From Stagnihabitans sp038323315 (lineage in GTDB: Bacteria; Pseudomonadota; Alphaproteobacteria; Rhodobacterales; Rhodobacteraceae): a stretch of DNA of 16,834 nucleotides. Under the pieces are notes generated by a model, which was not told where the DNA came from, made no database searches, and saw only the letters and a list, made by a program, of their open reading frames with translations. Positions 13,952 through 16,834 of the stretch are shown piece after piece; positions within the stretch are counted from its first letter, which is position 1, and each line of letters begins with the position of its first letter. The stretch covers positions 1-16,834 of the forward strand of contig JBBQGU010000042.1 in the NCBI GenBank assembly GCA_038323315.1, written 5' to 3'. The position numbers and the translations under genes were made by a program.

Positions 13952-14668
13952 ATGCCCTATGAACCCCACATCCGCTCGGCCTTCGACAATGATCTGGACG
14001 CCGTCAAGGCACAGGTCGGCAAGATGGGCGGTCTGGTCGAAAAAGCCCTGCTGAACGCCGCCGAGGCGTTGGAGGCTGGTGATCTGGCCCTTGCCACCCA
14101 GGTGCGGGCCGATGACCGAATGATCGACGATCTGGAAGACATGATCCAATCGGAATGCGCCCGCATCATCGCCCTGCGCGCGCCGACCGCGACCGACCTG
14201 CGGACCGTGTTGACGGTGATGCGTCTGGCAGGCGGTCTGGAACGGTCGGGCGATTATGCCAAGAACCTGGCCAAACGCACCATGGTCCTGACCGAGATGC
14301 GGCCGATCCCCGGCGCCAATGCCGCGATCAAGCGCATGACCCGCGCCGTCGTGCAGATGCTGACCAATGCGCTGAACGCCTATTTCACCGAAGACGCCGT
14401 CCTGGCCGAAGAGGTGCGTCAGGCTGACCGTGAGATTGACCAGCTTTATAACAGCCTGTTCCGCGAATTCCTGACCCATATGATGGAAGACCCGCGCAAC
14501 ATCACCGCCTGCATGCATCTGCATTTCATCGCCAAGAACATCGAACGCGTCGGCGACCACGCCACCGGCATCGCCGAACAGGTGCTGTATCTGGTGAACG
14601 GCCGCTTCCCCGAGGATGAACGTTTGAAGGGCGAAGACCTGTCACTCGCCACGACGCAAAGGAACTGA
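13952..14668 (+). CDS. phoU: Phosphate signalling regulator PhoU
   Basis: PhoU links the PstSCAB transporter to the PhoR/PhoB two-component system and keeps the Pho regulon off when phosphate is ample. The 238-residue, all-helical protein has two similar three-helix repeats. Each carries an acidic metal-binding stretch, ADDRMIDDLEDMIQ in the first half and RQADREIDQLYNSLF in the second. The AKNIERVGDHATGIAE segment near the C-terminus is strongly conserved. The start at 13952 follows AAGGAA; the frame is open further upstream inside pstB, but homologues begin at MPYEPHIRSAFD. Its stop shares a base with the first possible phoB start. Confidence 0.95.
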   Translation: MPYEPHIRSAFDNDLDAVKAQVGKMGGLVEKALLNAAEALEAGDLALATQVRADDRMIDDLEDMIQSECARIIALRAPTATDLRTVLTVMRLAGGLERSGDYAKNLAKRTMVLTEMRPIPGANAAIKRMTRAVVQMLTNALNAYFTEDAVLAEEVRQADREIDQLYNSLFREFLTHMMEDPRNITACMHLHFIAKNIERVGDHATGIAEQVLYLVNGRFPEDERLKGEDLSLATTQRN

Positions 14669-14673
14669 TGCCG

Positions 14674-15369
14674 ATGGCGAATTACGATCAACCCCCGTTG
14701 GTTCTGCTGGTCGAAGACGAACCCGCCCAACGCGAAGTGCTGGCCTATAACCTTGAAGCCGAGGGGTTTGGCGTCATCCAGGCCTCCAACGGCGAAGAGG
14801 CGATGCTGCTGGTCAAGGAAGAAAACCCCGACATCATCATTCTGGACTGGATGATGCCGCTGTTGTCGGGGATCGAGGTGTGCCGGCGGTTGAAGATGTC
14901 GCCCGAAACCAAGGCGATCCCGATCATCATGCTGTCGGCCCGGTCCGAAGAGGTCGACCGTATCCGTGGGCTTGAGACTGGCGCGGATGACTATGTGATC
15001 AAGCCCTATTCCGTGCTGGAACTGATGTCGCGCACCCGCGTCCAACTGCGCCGCGTAAGGCCGTCCTTGGTGGGCGAGGTTCTGACCTTCAACGACATCC
15101 GTCTGGATACCGGCACCCACCGCGTCTATCGCGGCGAAGATACGCTGAAACTGGGCCCGACCGAGTTCAAGCTATTGTCGACCTTCATGGAAAAACCGGG
15201 CCGGGTATGGAGCCGAGATCAACTGCTGGACCGCGTCTGGGGTCGGTCGGTCTATGTCGACACGCGAACTGTGGACGTCCATATCGGCCGCTTGCGCAAA
15301 TCCCTTTGCCAACACGGCGGCGACGACCCGCTGCGCACGGTACGCGGGGCGGGGTACGCGCTGGGCTAG
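14674..15369 (+). CDS. phoB: Phosphate regulon response regulator PhoB
   Basis: PhoB is activated by phosphorylation during phosphate starvation and binds Pho boxes, here most probably the one before pstS. The protein (231 residues) has a receiver domain with the acidic pair in VEDEPAQRE, the phospho-acceptor Asp in IIILDWMMPLLSG, and the conserved Lys in IKPYSVLEL. An OmpR/PhoB winged helix follows, with LGPTEFKLLSTFME, RDQLLDRVWG, and VDVHIGRLRKSL as recognition helix. The start at 14674 is preferred because GGAA lies nine bases upstream; an ATG at 14668 overlaps the phoU stop but is only three bases from that site. No phoR follows. Confidence 0.96.
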   Translation: MANYDQPPLVLLVEDEPAQREVLAYNLEAEGFGVIQASNGEEAMLLVKEENPDIIILDWMMPLLSGIEVCRRLKMSPETKAIPIIMLSARSEEVDRIRGLETGADDYVIKPYSVLELMSRTRVQLRRVRPSLVGEVLTFNDIRLDTGTHRVYRGEDTLKLGPTEFKLLSTFMEKPGRVWSRDQLLDRVWGRSVYVDTRTVDVHIGRLRKSLCQHGGDDPLRTVRGAGYALG

Positions 15370-15425
15370 GGCAACCCCTTGGACTTGCGCGCAATGTCAG
15401 CTACCAAGTGACCAGCACCACATTG

Positions 15426-16490
15426 ATGGCCCACATGACCCCCGATATAGAAACCCCCGCCGTCCTGATCGACCTCGACATCGCCGAGGCGAACATCGCC
15501 GCAGCCCAAGCCCATTTCGACGGCCTAGGCGTCCGCTTTCGACCGCATATCAAGACCCATAAAATCCCCCGCCTCGCCCGCCTGCAACTGCGCGAGGGGG
15601 CACAGGGCATCGCCGTGCAAAAATTGTCCGAGGCCGAGGTGTTTGTGGCCGAGGGGTTCGAAGATATCCTTTTGTGCTTCAACCTGCTGTCGCCCACCAA
15701 GATTGAACGCTTGCGCGCCCTGTCCACCCAGTGCCACCTGACCGTGGTGGCCGACAATCTTGCAACCGTGCAGGCGCTGTCCACCGGCTTTGCCGACAGC
15801 ACCGACCGTCTGTCGGTACTGGTGGAATGCGACACCGGCATGGGCCGCTGTGGCGTCCAAACTCCTCAGGACGCCGCTGACCTCGCCTATGCCATCGAAC
15901 ATGCCCCCGGCCTGTACTTTCAGGGCCTGTTGACCTATCCCGCCGTGCAGGGTGAGGTTGCCGTCCAGACCTTCATGTCCGCCGCCAAGGCCCTGTGCAT
16001 CACCGCCGTGGGCCATTGCGAGACGATCTCCAGCGGTGGGACGCCCACCATGGCCGACGCCGCCCTCGCCCCCGTGGTAACCGAGTACCGCGCCGGGACT
16101 TATATTTACAACGACCGCTCTCTGATGGCACGCGGCGCATGCACCCTCGCAGATTGCGCCCTGACCGTTCTGTCCACCGTGGTCAGCCGCCCCACCCCGA
16201 CCCGTGCCATTCTGGACGCAGGGTCCAAATCCCTGACCTCGGACCTTCTTGGCTTGCAAGGCTACGGCCATGTGGTCGAGTTTCCGGGCGCCCAGATCAC
16301 CGCGCTGTCCGAGGAACATGCCATCCTGACCCTGCCGCCCGACCAACCTGGCCCCGCCATCGGCCAAAAGCTGCACATCATCCCGAACCATGCCTGCCCG
16401 GTCAGCAATCTGATGGATCAGGTCTATTTCCACCGCAGCGGCACTCTGATCGCGGCACAAAAGGTTGCCGCGCGGGGTTGCGTGACCTGA
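15426..16490 (+). CDS. PLP-dependent D-threonine aldolase / D-serine dehydratase-like enzyme
   Basis: This protein of about 354 residues belongs to the fold III PLP enzymes of the alanine-racemase type, in the branch of D-threonine aldolases and DSD1-like D-serine dehydratases. Members cleave or dehydrate D-beta-hydroxy amino acids. The N-terminal barrel begins ETPAVLIDLDIAEANI, and RPHIKTHK holds the predicted PLP lysine (K43). A second family motif is VECDTGMGRCGV. The C-terminal metal site is IIPNHACPVSNLMDQ, where His322 and Cys324 match the His/Cys zinc pair described for D-serine dehydratase; several D-threonine aldolases have Asp in place of the Cys. The start is uncertain: ATGs at 15426 and 15435 both lack a clear ribosome site. 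The open frame back to 15207 lies inside phoB and is rejected. Confidence 0.82.
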   Translation: MAHMTPDIETPAVLIDLDIAEANIAAAQAHFDGLGVRFRPHIKTHKIPRLARLQLREGAQGIAVQKLSEAEVFVAEGFEDILLCFNLLSPTKIERLRALSTQCHLTVVADNLATVQALSTGFADSTDRLSVLVECDTGMGRCGVQTPQDAADLAYAIEHAPGLYFQGLLTYPAVQGEVAVQTFMSAAKALCITAVGHCETISSGGTPTMADAALAPVVTEYRAGTYIYNDRSLMARGACTLADCALTVLSTVVSRPTPTRAILDAGSKSLTSDLLGLQGYGHVVEFPGAQITALSEEHAILTLPPDQPGPAIGQKLHIIPNHACPVSNLMDQVYFHRSGTLIAAQKVAARGCVT

Positions 16491-16496
16491 GGCCCT

Positions 16497-16682
16497 TTAG
16501 ACGCTCCGGACCAGAAACACCTGCGAACCGACAGGCTCAATCTTGCCCAGATGCCGATCCCAGGGGAAAGTACCCGAATTGCGCGCGCTCAGCGTCCTCT
16601 CAACCTCGGACGGCACACCCGCGATCGCAAAAGCGCGCTGTTTCTGAACCCCTGCCAAACCCCGCTGTCGGCTTTTTGCGGT
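16497..16682 (-). pseudogene. Possible gene remnant (C-terminal fragment) behind the Rieske gene
   Basis: A minus-strand frame of 61 sense codons runs between stops with no ATG start. The final 45 or so residues look protein-like (VPSEVERTLSARNSG, then FPWDRHLGKIEPVGSQVFLV) and use GC-rich third positions. I do not recognise the family. It begins six bases downstream of the Rieske stop in another frame. It could be the end of a gene that lost its start, or a small gene starting from the TTG or GTG in the frame. No intact alternative is visible. Confidence 0.3.
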
Positions 16683-16687
16683 TCAAG

Positions 16688-16834
16688 TCAGTCCACCTCG
16701 ATTTGAACGTCGTCACCTTGTACACGCGTGGCAAATGTTATCAAATTCACGCTGACCGGCGCGCGCTGCGCCGCCCCGGTCTTGTAGTTGAAGCGGCCAT
16801 TGTGTTTGGGGCATTCGATCTGATCGCCCATGAC
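16688..16834 (-). CDS. Rieske [2Fe-2S] ferredoxin, MocE-like, C-terminal part (cut by window edge)
   Basis: The last 48 codons and the stop of a minus-strand gene are present; the 5' part lies beyond the window. The segment ECPKHNGRFNYKTG contains the second Rieske half-motif, CxxH, and the following RAPVSVNLITF pattern is typical of the short MocE/NirD-type soluble Rieske ferredoxins that pass electrons to oxygenases or desaturases. The first half-motif (CxH) must lie outside the window. The usual partner genes (oxygenase/desaturase, flavin reductase) are not visible here. Confidence 0.82.
   Translation of the reverse strand, partial: VMGDQIECPKHNGRFNYKTGAAQRAPVSVNLITFATRVQGDDVQIEVD

Noticed and set aside
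15207..15425. N-terminal extension of the PLP enzyme to 15207
   Set aside because: It lies within phoB in another frame and reads as Arg/Pro-rich nonsense; family homology begins near MTPDIETPAVLIDLD.

Overview
The window is chromosomal DNA from a high-GC alphaproteobacterium, most likely of the family Rhodobacteraceae (order Rhodobacterales). The evidence is the strongly GC-biased third codon positions, the fabA-fabB-fabI cluster next to an Irr-type Fur-family regulator, the alphaproteobacterial form of PstC and PstA with extra N-terminal domains, and a MocE-like Rieske ferredoxin at the right edge. No prophage, insertion sequence, integrase, CRISPR array or toxin/defence cassette is visible, so this reads as core genome.

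Layout, left to right. Bases 1-218 hold the start of an unrecognised minus-strand ORF, divergent from trmB (tRNA m7G46 methyltransferase). Then on the plus strand come a SRAP/YedK-type protein, an Stf0-type sulfotransferase whose start overlaps the SRAP stop, and a tRNA-Gly(TCC) gene with its own apparent promoter. On the minus strand follow a VOC (glyoxalase-fold) protein and a site-2-protease-like M50 metalloprotease. A roughly 450-base stretch without a confident gene carries a 12-bp tandem repeat. The minus-strand fatty acid cluster fabA-fabB-fabI runs from 7135 back to 4363. It makes unsaturated fatty acids: FabA dehydrates and isomerises, FabB elongates, FabI reduces the enoyl-ACP.

Divergent from fabA are nhaA (Na+/H+ antiporter) and irr (iron-responsive Fur-family regulator). 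From 9165 to 15369 lies a complete phosphate-starvation operon, pstS-pstC-pstA-pstB-phoU-phoB. A Pho-box-like element precedes pstS, and a textbook intrinsic terminator between pstS and pstC probably lets the binding protein be made in excess over the membrane parts. PstSCAB imports phosphate, PhoU links transporter state to signalling, and PhoB is the response regulator that should bind the Pho box. The partner kinase PhoR is not in the window. A PLP-dependent D-threonine-aldolase/D-serine-dehydratase-like enzyme follows phoB, and the window ends in the 3' end of a Rieske ferredoxin gene next to what looks like a decayed gene fragment.

I found no undescribed multi-gene system. The points most worth a second look are non-coding or small-scale: the 12-bp minisatellite and short ORF directly behind fabI, a near-perfect 13-bp palindrome at the VOC promoter, a 45-nt inverted repeat after the tRNA, and possible degraded coding sequence at 16497-16682.
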